From contig CANUEZ040000205.1 in NCBI GenBank assembly GCA_948099385.1, forward strand, positions 372,001-436,000: 64,000 nt of DNA, given 5' to 3'. The position numbers and the translations under genes were made by a program. Within the stretch, counting starts at the first letter, position 1. The number at the start of each line of letters is the position of its first letter. Below, piece after piece: positions 53,201 through 64,000 of the stretch. Under the pieces are notes generated by a model. That model saw only the letters and a program-made list of their open reading frames with translations, was not told the DNA's origin and did not search any database. Source of the DNA: Fasciola hepatica. Its lineage: Eukaryota > Platyhelminthes > Trematoda > Plagiorchiida > Fasciolidae.

Positions 53201-54773
53201 CATTCCCTTATGAACAATCCACACAAATTGCTTATACAATGCAATTGAGCAGTAGCAGAGTAGATTTGTATAATATGATTCTCCATGCAGCTCGAACATT
53301 GAACTGACCATTGAAAATTATAGAAGCACTGTACAGCTGTTTGATCCCCTAAGGGAATCATGAGCATTGCAAATGGACCGAGTCCACACGGGGACACGTA
53401 CAAGGGTTGGGGTGAACGATTGTCAATAGAACACCCGAACCACAAGGCTATCCGATATGGCTCTGAACGCTTTGTTCAACATATACACTACATGATATAG
53501 CACACTCCTCAAACTGGCTTCGGCTTTCAAATTGGCTTTTTACGGTGAGAAACAAATTCTCGCACACCGATCCAATCCTATGTTCCATCACTTCTCCATT
53601 TATGTGTCTAAGTAAAACCAAGGCATTCCCTTATGAAAAATCTACACAAATTGCTGATACAATGCAATTGAGCAGTAGCAGAGTAGATTTGTATAATATG
53701 ATTCTCCATGCAGCTTGAACACTGAACTGACCATTGAAAATTATAGAAGCACTGTACAGCTGTTTGATCCCCTAAGGGAATCATGAGCATTGCAAATGGA
53801 CCGAGTCCACACGGGGACACGTACAAGGAATGGGGTGAACGATTGTCAATAGAACACTCGAACCACAAGGCTATCCCATATGGCTCTGAACGCTTTGTTC
53901 AACATATACACTACATGATATAGCACACTCCCCAAACTGGCTTCGGCTTTCAAATTGGCTTTTTACAGTGAGAACCAAATTCTCGCACACCGATCCAATC
54001 CTTTGTTCCATCACTTCTCCATTTATGGGCCTAAGTAAAACCAAGGCACTCGCTAATGTACAATATACAAATATTGCTGATAAAATGCAATTGAGCAGTA
54101 GCAGAGTAGATTTTTATAATCTGATTCGCAATGCAGGTCGAACCCTGAAGTGACCATTGAAAATTCTGGAAGCACTGTACAGCTGTTTGATCCACTAAGG
54201 GAATCATGAGCATTGCAAATGGACCGAGTCCACACGGGGACACGTACAAGGGTTGGGGTGAACGATTGTCAATAGAACACCCGAACCACAAGGCTATGCG
54301 ATATGGCTCTGAACGCTTTGTTCAACATATACACTACATGATATAGCACACTCCTCAAACTGGCTTCGGCTTTCAAATTGGCTTTTTACGGTGAGAACCA
54401 AATTCTCGCACACCGATCCAATCCTATGTTCCATCACTTCTCCATTTATGGGCCTAAGTAAAACCAAGGCATTCGCTGATGAACAATGTACACAAATTGC
54501 TGATACAATGCAATTGAGCAGTAGCAGAGTAGATTTGTATAATATGATTCGCAATGCAGCTCGAACCCTGAAGTGACCATTGAAAATGATGGAAGCACTG
54601 TACAGCTGTTTGATCCCCTAAGGGAATCATGAGCATTGCAAATGGACCGAGTCCATACGGGGACACGTACAAGGGTTGGGGTGAACGATTGTCAATAGAA
54701 CACCCGAACCACAAGGCTATCAGATATGGCTCTGAACGCTTTGTTCAACATATACACTACATGATATAGCACA

Positions 54774-57700
54774 CTCTCTAAACTGGCTTCGGCTTTCAAA
54801 TTGGCTTTTTGCAGTGAGAACCAAATTCTCGCACACAGATCCAATCCTATGTTCCAACACTTTGCCATTTATGGGCCTAAGTAAAACCAAGACATTCCCA
54901 TGTGATCAATCCACACAAATTGCTGATATAATGCAATTGAGCAGTAGCAGAGTAGATTTGTATAATATGATTCTCCATGCAGCTTGAACACTGAACTGGC
55001 CATTGAAAATGATGGAAGCACCGTACAGCTGTTTGATCCCCTAAGGGAATCATGAGAATTGCAAATGGACCGAGTCCACACGGGGACACGTGCAATGGTT
55101 GGGGTGAACGATTGTCAATAGAACACCCGAACCACAGGACTATCAGATATGGGTCTGAAGTCTTTGTTCATTGTATAACGTTCATGATATAGCACTTTCC
55201 CCAAACTGCCTTCGGCTTTCAAATTGGCTTTTTACCGTGAGAACCAAATTCTCGCACACCGATCCAATCCTATGTTCCATCACTTCTCCATTTATGGGCC
55301 TAAGTTCAACCAAGGCATTCGCTGATGAACAATGTACACAAATTGCTGATACAATGCAATTGAGCAGTAGCAGAGTAGATTTGTGTAATATGATTCTCCA
55401 TGCAGCTTGAACACTGAACTGACCATTGAAAATTATGGAAGCACTGTACAGCTGTTTGATCCGCTAAGGGAATCATGAGCATAGCAAATGGACCGAGTCC
55501 ACACGGGGACACGTACAAGGGTTGGGGTGAACGATTGTCAATAGAACACCCGAACCACAAGGCTATCCGATATGGCTCTGAACGCTTTGTTCAACATATA
55601 CACTACATGATATAGCACACTCCCCAAACTGGCTTCGGCTTTCAAATTGGCTTTTTACAGTGAGAACAAAATTCTCGCACACCGATCCAATCCTATGTTC
55701 CAATAATTCTCCATTTATGGGCCTAAGTAAAACCAAGGCATTCCCTTATGAAAAATCTACACAAATTGCTGATACAATGCAATTGAGCAGTAGCAGAGTA
55801 GATTTGTATAATATGATTCTCCATGCAGCTTGAACACTGAAGTGACCATTGAAAATGATGGAAGCACTGTACAGCTGTTTGATCCCCTAAGGGAATCATG
55901 AGCATTGCAAATGGACCGAGTCCACACGGGGACACGTACAAGGGTTGGGGTGAACGATTGTCAATAGAACACCCGAACCACAAGGCTATCCGAAATTGCT
56001 CTGAACGCTTTGTTCAACATATACACTACATGATATAGCACACTCCCCAAACTGGCTTCGGCTTTCAAATTGGCTTTTTGCAGTGAGAACCAAATTCTCG
56101 CACACCGATCCAATCCTATGTTCCAACACTTCGCCATTTATGGGCCTAAGTAAAACCAAGACATTCCCATGTGATCAATCCACACAAATTGCTGATATAA
56201 TGCAATTGAGCAGTAGCAGAGTAGATTTGTATTATATGATTCTCCATGCAGCTCGAACCCTGAAGTGACCATTGAAAATGATGGAAGCACTGTACAGCTG
56301 TTTGATCCCCTAAGGGAATCATGAGAATTGCAAATGGACCGAGTCCACACGGGGACACGTGCAATGGTTGGGGTGAACGATTGTCAATAGAACACCCGAA
56401 CCACAGGACTATCAGATATGGGTCTGAAGTCTTTGTTCATTGTATAACGTTCATGATATAGCACTTTCCCCAAACTGCCATTCGGCTTTCAAATTGGCTT
56501 TTTACGGTGAAAACCAAATTCTCGCACACCGATCCAATCCTATGTTCCATCACTTCTCCATTTATGGGCCTAAGTTCAACCAAGGCATTCCCTTATGAAC
56601 AATCCACACAAATTGCTGATACAATGCAATTGAGCAGTAGCAGAGTAGATTTGTATAATCTGATTCGCAATGCAGCTCGAACCCTGAAGTGACCATTGAA
56701 AATTCTGGAAGCACTGTACAGCTGTTTGATCCCCTAAGGGAATCATGAGCATTGTAAATGGACCGAGTCCACACGGGGACACGTACAAGGGTTGGGGTGA
56801 ACGATTGTCAATAGAACACCCGAACCACAAGGCTATCCGATATGGCTCTGAACGCTTTGTTCAACATATACACTACATGATATAGCACACTCCCTAAACT
56901 GGCTTCGGCTTTCAAATTGGCTTTTTGCAGTGAGAACCAAATTCTCGCACACAGATCCAATCCTATGTTCCAACACTTCGCCATTTATGGGCCTAAGTAA
57001 AACCAAGACATTCCCATGTGATCAATCCACACAAATTGCTGATATAATGCAATTGAGCAGTAGCAGAGTAGATTTGTATAATATGATTCTCCATGCAGCT
57101 TGAACACTGAAGTGACCATTGAAAATGATGGAAGCACCGTACAGCTGTTTGATCCCCTAAGGGAATCATGAGCATTGCAAATGGACCGAGTCCACACGGG
57201 GACACGTGCAATGGTTGGGGTGAACCATTGTCAATAGAACACCCGAACCACAGGACTATCAGATATGGGTCTGAAGTCTTTGTACATTGTATAACGTTCA
57301 TGATATAGCACTTTCCCCAAACTGCCTTCGGCTTTCAAATTGGCTTTTTACGGTGAGAACCAAATTCTCGCACACCGATCCAATCCTATGTTCCATCACT
57401 TCTCCATTTATGGGCCTAAGTTCAACCAAGGCATTCCCTTATGAAAAATCAGCACAAATTGCTGATACAATGCAATTGAGCAGTAGCAGAGTAGATTTGT
57501 ATAAACTGATTCGCAATGCAGCTCGAACCCTGAAGTGACCATTGAAAATTCTGGAAGCACTGTACAGCTGTTTGATCCACTAAGGGAATCATGAGCATTG
57601 CAAATGGACCGAGTCCACACGGGGACACGTACAAGGGTTGGGGTGAACGATTGTCAATAGAACACCCGAACCACAAGGCTATCCGATATGGCTCTGAACG

Positions 57701-58195
57701 CTTTGTTCAACATATACACTACATGATATAGCACACTCCCCAAACTGGCTTCGGCTTTCAAATTGGCTTTTTGCAGTGAGAACCAAATTCTCGCACACAG
57801 ATCCAATCCTATGTTCCACCACTTCGCCATTTATGGGCCTAAGTAAAACCAAGACATTCCCATGTGATCAATCCACACAAATTGCTGATATAATGCAATT
57901 GAGCAGTAGCAGAGTAGATTTGTATAATATGATTCTCCATGCAGCTTGAACACTGAACTGACCATTGAAAATGATGGAAGCACTGTACAGCTGTTTGATC
58001 CGCTAAGGGAATCATGAGCATTGCAAATGGACCGAGTCCACACGGGGACACGTACAATGGTTGGGGTGAACGATTGTCAATAGAACACCCGAACCACAGG
58101 ACTATCAGATATGGGTCTGAAGTCTTTGTTCATTGTATAACGTTCATGATATAGCACTTTCCCCAAACTGCCTTCGGCTTTCAAATTGGCTTTTT
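54774..58195 (+). repeat. Second A/B block, irregular then 846-bp dimer
   Basis: B stretches begin near 54774, 56070, 56890 and 57738, each followed by an A patch in units starting 55052, 56321, 57168 and 58014. The first two A units are three monomers apart and the rest two apart, so an extra ordinary unit interrupts the dimer. Two B stretches are partly converted to ordinary sequence: the one near 56100 has CACACCGATCC, and the one near 57738 has CCCCAAACTGG and CCACCACTTCGCC. The unit at 56321 has one extra base, in CTGCCATTCGGC. Confidence 0.88.
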
Positions 58196-61100
58196 ACGGT
58201 GAGGACCAAATTCTCGCACACCGATCCAATCCTATGTTCCATCACTTCTCCATTTATGGGCCTAAGTAAAACCAAGGCATTCCCTTATGAACAATCCACA
58301 CAAATTGCTGATACAATGCAATTGAGCAGTAGCAGAGTAGATTTGTATAATATGATTCGCAATGCAGCTCGAACCCTGAAGTGACCATTGAAAATTATGG
58401 AAGCACTGTACAGCTGTTTGATCCCCTAAGGGAATCATGAGCATTGCAAATGGATCGAGTCTACACGGGGACACGTACAAGGGTTGGGGTGAACGATTGT
58501 CAATAGAACACCCGAACCACAAGGCTATCCGATATGGGTCTGAACGCTTTGTTCAACATATACACTACATGATATAGCACACTCCCCAAACTGGCTTCGG
58601 CTTTCAAATTGGCTTTTTACAGTGAGAACAAAATTCTCGCACACCGATCCAATCCTATGTTCCATCACTTCTCCATTTATGGGCCTAAGTAAAACCAAGG
58701 CATTCCCTTATGAACAATGCACACAAATTGCTGATACAATGCAATTGAGCAGTAGCAGAGTAGATTTGTATAATATGATTCTCCATGCAGCTTGAACACT
58801 GAACTGACCATTGAAAATGATGGAAGCACTGTACAGCTGTTTGATCCGCTAAGGGAATCATGAGCATTGCAAATGGACCGAGTCCACACGGGGACACGTA
58901 CAAGGGTTGGGGTGAACGATTGTCAATAGAACACCCGAACCACAAGGCTATCCGATATGGCTCTGAACGCTTTGTTCAATATATACACTACATGATATAG
59001 CACACACCCCAAACTGGCTTCGGCTTTCAAATTGGCCCTTTTTAGGGTGAAAAACAAATTCTCGCACACCGATCCAATCCGATGTTCCACCACTTCTCCA
59101 TTTATGGGCCTAAGTAAAACCAAGCCATTCCCTTATGAAAAATCTACACAAATTGCTGATACAATGCAATTGAGCAGTAGCAGAGTAGATTTGTATAATA
59201 TGATTCTCCATGCAGCTTGAACACTGAACTGAACATTGGAAATTATGGAAGCACTGTACAGCTGTTTGATCCCCTAAGGGAATCATGAGCATTGCAAATG
59301 GACCGAGTCTACACGGGGACACGTACAAGGGTTGGGGTGAACGATTGTCAATAGAACACCCGAAACACAAGGCTATCCGGTATGGGTCTCAAGGCTTTGT
59401 TCAACATATACACTACATGATATAGCACACTCCCCAAACTGGCTTCGGCTCTCAAATTGGCTTTTTACGGTGAGAACCAAATTCTCGCACACCGATCCAA
59501 TCCTATGTTCCATCACTTCTCCATTTATGGGCCTAAGTAAAACCAAGGCATTCGCTCATGAACAATAAACAAATGTTGCTGACACAAGGCAATTGAGCAG
59601 TAGAAGAATATAATCGTATAATATGATTCTCCATGCAGCTTGAACACTGAAGTGACCATTGAAAATGATGGAAGCACTGTACAGCTGTTTGATCCCCTAA
59701 GGGAATCATGAGCATTGCAAATGGACCGAGTCCACACGGGGACACGTACAAGGGTTGGGGTGAACGATTGTCAATAGAACACCCGAACCACAGGACTATC
59801 AGATATGGGTCTGAAGTCTTTGTTCATTGTATAACGTTCATGATATAGCACTTTCCCCAAACTGCCTTCGGCTTTCAAATTGGCTTTTTACCGTGAGAAC
59901 CAAATTCTCGCACACCGATCCAATCCTATGTTCCATCACTTCTCCATTTATGGGCCTAAGTAAAACCAAGGCATTCCCTTATGAACAATCCACACAAATT
60001 GCTGATACAATGCAATTGAGCAGTAGCAGAGTAGATTTGTATAATATGATTCTCCATGCAGCTTGAACACTGAACTGACCATTGAAAATTCTGGAAGCAC
60101 TGTACAGCTGTTTGATCCCCTAAGGGAATCATGAGCATTGCAAATGGACCGAGTCTACACGGGGACACGTACAAGGGTTGGGGTGAACGATTGTCAATAG
60201 AACACCCGAACCACAAGGCTATCCGATATGGGTCTGAACGCTTTGTTCAACATATACACTACATGATATAGCACACTCCCCAAACTGGCTTCGGCTTTCA
60301 AATTGGCTTTTTACAGTGAGAACAAAATTCTCGCACACCGATCCAATCCTATGTTCCATCACTTCTCCATTTATGGGCCTAAGTGAAACCAAGGCATTCC
60401 CTTATGAACAATCCACACAAATTGCTGATACAATGCAATTGAGCAGTAGCAGAGTAGATTTGTATAATATGATTCTCCATGCAGCTTGAACACTGAACTG
60501 ACCACTGAAAATGATGGAAGCTTTGTACAGTTTTTGATCCCCTAAGGGAATCATGAGCATTGCAAATGGACCGAGTCCACACGGGGACACGTACAAGGGT
60601 TGGGGTGAACGATTGTCAATAGAACACCCGAACCACAAGGCTATCCGATATGGCTCTGAACGCTTTGTTCAACATATACACTACATGATATAGCACACTC
60701 CCCAAACTGGCTTCGGCTTTAAAATTGGCCCTTTTTAGGGTGAAAAACAAATTCTCGCACACCGATCCAATCCGATGTTCCACCACTTCTCCATTTATGG
60801 GCCTAAGTAAAACCAAGCCATTCCCTTATGAAAAATCTACACAAATTGCTGATACAATGCAATTGAGCAGTAGCAGAGTAGATTTGTATAATCTGATTCT
60901 CCATGCAGCTTGAACACTGAAGTGACCATTGAAAATTATGGAAGCACTGTACAGCTGTTTGATCCCCTAAGGGAATCATGAGCATTGCAAATGGACCGAG
61001 TCCACACGGGGACACGTACAAGGGTTGGGGTGAACGATTGTCAATAGAACACCCGAAACACAAGGCTATCCGGTATGGGTCTCAAGGCTTTGTTCAACAT

Positions 61101-61400
61101 ATACACTACATGATATAGCACACTCCCCAAACTGGCTTCGGCTTTCAAATTGGCTTTTTACGGTGAGAACCAAATTCTCGCACACCGATCCAACCCTATG
61201 TTCCATCACTTTTCCATTTATGGGCCTAAGTAAAACCAAGGCATTCGCTCATGAACAATAAACAAATATTGCTGATACAATGCAATTGAGCAGTAGCAGA
61301 GTAGATTTGTATAATATGATTCTCCATGCAGCTTGAACACTGAACTGACCATTGAAAATGATGGAAGCACTGTACAGCTGTTTGATCCCCTAAGGGAATC
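58014..61400 (+). repeat. Higher-order repeat: tetramer of about 1693 bp, two copies
   Basis: Each copy has four units in order: an A-type unit (58014, 59708); a GAGTCTACACGG/TATGGGTCTGAAC unit (58437, 60131); a 425-bp unit with GGCCCTTTTTAGGGTGAAAAAC, AATCCGATGTTCCACC and CAAGCCATTCCC (58860, 60553); and a unit with GAAACACAAGG, CCGGTATGGGTCTCAAGG and GCTCATGAACAATAAAC (59285, 60978). The last units diverge after the AATAAAC segment: the first copy continues with GTAGAAGAATATAATCG and the second with ordinary sequence. The 60131 unit has also lost a base around GCTTTGTACAGTTTTTGATC. Confidence 0.88.
59034..59050 (+). repeat. GGCCCTTTTTAGGG two-base insertion (first copy)
   Basis: TTGGCTTTTTACGG is lengthened to TTGGCCCTTTTTAGGG, giving a 425-bp unit. 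CCCT and AGGG form a perfect four-base stem around TTTT. The other copy is near 60727, one tetramer later. A related TTTTTAGGG form without the insertion occurs near 1096, 1941, 40000, 45921 and 63270. Confidence 0.8.
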
Positions 61401-63939
61401 ATGAGCATTGCAAATGGACCGAGTCTACACGGGGACACGTACAAGGAATGGGGTGAACGATTGTCAATAGAACACCCGAACCACAAGGCTATCCGATATG
61501 GCTCTGATCGCTTTGTTCAACATATACACTACATGATATATAGCACAGTCCCCAAACTGGCTTCGGCTTTCAAATTGGCTTTTTACGGTGAGAACCAAAT
61601 TCTCGCACACCGATCCAATCCTATGTTCCATCACTTCTCCATTTATGGGCCTAAGTAAAACCAAGGCCTTCCCTTATGAACAATGCACACAAATTGCTGA
61701 TACAATGCAATTGAGCAGTAGCAGAGTAGATTTGTATAATCTGATTCTCCATGCAGCTTGAACACTGAACTGACCATTGAAAATTATAGAAGCACTGTAC
61801 AGCTGTTTGATCCCCTAAGGGAATCATGAGCATTGCAAATGGACTGAGTCCACACGGGGACACGTACAAGGGTTGGGGTGAACGATTGTCAATAGAACAC
61901 CCGAACCACAAGGCTATCCGATATGGCTCTGAACGCTTTGTTCAACATATACACTACATGATATAGCACACTCCCCAAACTGGCTTCGGCTTTCAAATTG
62001 GCTTCTTACAGTGAGAAAAAAATTCTCGCACACCGATCCAACCCTATGTTCCATCACTTCTCCATTTATGGGCCTAAGTAAAACCAAGCCATTCCTTTAT
62101 GAACAATCCACACAAATTGCTGATACAATGCAATTGAGCAGTAGCAGAGTAGATTTGTATAATCTGATTCTCCATGCAGCTCGAACACTGAACTGACCAT
62201 TGAAAATTTTAGAAGCACTGTACAGCTGTTTGATCCCCTAAGGGAATCATGAGCATTGCAAATGGACCGAGTCCACACGGGGACACGTACAAGGGTTGGG
62301 GTGAACGATTGTCAATATGACACTCGAAACGCAAGGCTATCCGATATGGCTCTGAACGCTTTGTTCAACGTATACACTACATGATATTGCACACTCCCCA
62401 AACTGGCTTCGGCTTTCAAATTGGCTTTTTACCGTGAGAACAAAATTCTCGCACACCGATCCAATCCTATGTTCCATCACTTCTCCATTTATGGGCCTAA
62501 GTAAAACCAAGGCATTCCCTTATGAACAATCCACACAAATTGCTGATACAATGCAATTGAGCAGTAGCAGAGTAGATTTGTATAATATGATTCTCTATGC
62601 AGCTCGAACATTGAACTGACCATTGGAAATTCTGGAAGCACTGTACAGCTGTTTGATCCCCTAAGGGAATCATGAGCATTGCAAATGGACCGAGTCCACA
62701 CGGGGACACGTACAAGGGTTGGGGTGAACGATTGTCAATAGAACACCCGAACCACAAGGCTATCCGATATGGCTCTGGACGCTTTGTTCAACATATACAC
62801 TACATGATATAGCACACTCCCCAAACTGGCTTCGGCTTTCAAATTGGCTTTTTACAGTGAGAACAAAATTCTCGCACACCGATCCAATCCTATGTTCCAT
62901 CACTTCTCCATTTATGGGCCTAAGTAAAACCAAGGCATTCCCTTATGAACAATATACAAATATTGCTGATAAAATGCAATTGAGCAGTAGCAGAGTAGAT
63001 TTGTATAATATGATTCTCTATGCAGCTCGAACATTGAACTGACCATTGAAAATTCTGGAAGCACTGTACAGCTGTTTGATCCCCTAAGGGAATCATGAGC
63101 ATTGCAAATGGACCGAGTCCACACGGGGACACGTACAAGGGTTGGGGTGAACGATTGTCAATAGAACATCCGAACCACTAGGATATCCGATATGGGTCTG
63201 AACGCTTTGTTCAACATATACACTACATGATATAGCACACTCCTCAAACTGGCTTCGGCTTTCAAATTGGCTTTTTAGGGTGAAAAAAAATTCTCGCACA
63301 CCGATCCAACCCTATGTTCCATCACTTCTCCATTTATGGGCCTAAGTAAATCCAAGGCATTCGCTAATGAACAATATACAAATATTGCTGACACAAGGCA
63401 ATTGAGCAGTAGCAGAGTAGATTTGTATAATCTGATTCGCAAGGCAGCTCGAACCCTGAAGTGACCATTGAAAATGATGGAAGCACTGTACAGCTGTTTG
63501 ATCCCCTAAGGGAATCATGAGCATTGCAAATGGACCGAGTCCACACGGGGACACGTACAAGGGTTGGGGTGAACGATTGTCAATAGAACACCCGAACCAC
63601 AAGGCTATCCGATATGGCTCTGAACGCTTTGTTCAACATATACACTACATGATATAGCACACTCCCCAAACTGGCTTCGGCTTTCAAATTGGCTTTTTGC
63701 ATTGAGAACCAAATTCTCGCACACCGATCCAATCCTATGTTCCATCACTTCTCCATTTATGGGCCTAAGTAAAACCAAGCCATTCCCATATGAACAATCC
63801 ACACAAATTGCTGATACAATGCAATTGAGCAGTAGCAGAGTAGATTTGTATAATATGATTCTCCATGCAGCTTGAACACTGAACTGACCATTGAAAATTA
63901 TGGAAGCACTGTACAACTGTTTGATCCCCTAAGGGAATC
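61401..63939 (+). repeat. Right-end monomers with a local single-unit duplication
   Basis: Units M148 (62249) and M149 (62672) both carry ATTCTCTATGCAGCTCG and GAACATTGAACTG, seen nowhere else together, which indicates an adjacent duplication. The unit at 61401 carries the TATATAGCACAG insertion. The unit at 63095 is 422 bp, with GTGAAAAAAAATTCTC in the hairpin region. The unit at 63517 has TTTTTGCATTGAG, an altered B-like form. The stretch is otherwise ordinary. Confidence 0.75.
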
Positions 63940-64000
63940 ATGAGCATTGCAAATGGACCGAGTCCACACGGGGACACGTACAAGGGTTGGGGTGAACGAT
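63940..64000 (+). repeat. Partial satellite unit at right edge
   Basis: The last landmark is at 63940 and the window ends 61 bases into this unit, at GGTGAACGAT. The array therefore continues to the right and no flanking sequence is visible. Confidence 0.97.

Larger units (their letters stand above)
1..64000 (+). repeat. Tandem satellite array, 423-bp monomer, about 151 copies
   Basis: One head-to-tail satellite fills the window. I anchored each copy on ATGAGCATTGC (or a one-base variant) just after the GATCCCCTAAGGGAATC dyad. Landmarks run from 71 to 63940 and every step is 423 bp except the following, named by start. 422 bp: 71, 12758, 14449, 15717, 16562, 21637, 22482, 23750, 39823, 42783, 45743, 60131, 63095. 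420 bp: 7261. 424 bp: 9373, 50818, 52511, 56321. 425 bp: 52935, 58860, 60553, 61401. All copies share one orientation and none is interrupted. Copies look a few percent different from each other by eye, with higher-order structure. The plus strand label is arbitrary. The family is unknown to me; a centromeric, pericentromeric or other heterochromatic location is inferred from array size and organisation only. Confidence 0.99.

Noticed and set aside
1..64000. CRISPR array
   Set aside because: The period is 423 bp and the whole unit is repeated. There are no short identical repeats separated by unique spacers and no cas-like genes.
1..64000. CENP-B box in the monomer
   Set aside because: I checked the TTCG positions on both strands (CTTCGGCTTTC on plus; GGTTCGGGTGTT on minus) against NTTCGNNNNANNCGGGN; neither fits.
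1..64000. rDNA spacer, 5S rRNA or tRNA-derived satellite
   Set aside because: GGTTCGGGTGT on the minus strand resembles part of a tRNA B box but lacks its final bases, and no properly spaced A box or 5S control region was found. No rRNA-like sequence occurs.
1..64000. Long terminal repeats, target-site duplications or other transposon structure
   Set aside because: Landmark spacing never departs from 420-425 bp, so no inserted element exists in the window, and no terminal inverted repeat or reverse-transcriptase-like frame is visible.
1..64000. Monomer as two or more copies of a shorter ancestral repeat
   Set aside because: Only short resemblances were found inside the unit, such as GACCATTGAAAAT against GAGCATTGCAAAT about 57 bp apart. 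These are too short and isolated to support an internal period.

Overview
The whole window is one uninterrupted tandem satellite array. A unit of 423 bp (about 44% GC in the one copy I counted, 25864-26286) is repeated head to tail, always in the same orientation. I placed one fixed landmark, the ATGAGCATTGC motif or its single-base variants, 152 times from 71 to 63940. This gives 151 complete landmark-to-landmark units with a mean of 422.97 bp: 129 are exactly 423 bp and the other 22 are 420-425 bp. Both window edges cut through a unit, so neither array boundary is present. There are no inserted transposable elements, inversions, single-copy islands, rRNA or tRNA genes, CRISPR arrays or credible protein-coding genes. 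Short open frames on both strands recur at the repeat period and are by-products of the repeat. Below, Mn means the n-th unit counted from the landmark at 71.

The window suggests eukaryotic heterochromatin, such as centromeric, pericentromeric or other satellite DNA assembled from long reads. The basis is an array of at least 64 kb of long monomers with higher-order structure. I do not recognise the monomer and cannot name the species. It is not an alpha-satellite-like 171-bp or plant 178-bp family by length, and I found no CENP-B box in the consensus.

The array is organised at several scales. (1) 0.5-2.2 kb: an 846-bp dimer present twice. (2) About 2.6-15.5 kb: mixed monomers marked by GATAGAGCAC, AGCACAGTAC and an ATTCATTTGTCTAAGTAG block. 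(3) 14.2-16.3 kb: a trimer of 1268-bp period, about 1.6 copies. (4) 17.56-20.97 kb: a 1692-bp tetramer, two copies. (5) 26.1-32.6 kb: a 3384-bp octamer, nearly two copies, with a piece copied again at 33.3-33.75 kb. (6) 33-46 kb: mosaic monomers, including the most diverged unit (42783-43204). (7) 46.3-51.0 kb: a clear 846-bp dimer of alternating A and B types, about 5.5 copies. The same A/B types return at 54.8-58.2 kb and continue into a tetramer at 58.0-61.4 kb. Marker variants are confined to particular stretches, as expected when unequal crossover and gene conversion homogenise neighbours.

The monomer carries several short dyad symmetries: ACAGCTGT, GATCCCCTAAGGGAATC, GTGAGAA-loop-TTCTC(G)CAC and CAAT-loop-ATTG. 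Rare variants strengthen two of them into perfect stems. The most notable observations are the nested higher-order repeats, the diverged patch that defines the A subtype, the conserved-stem/variable-loop hairpin in an indel-rich segment, and distant copies that share rare block variants.
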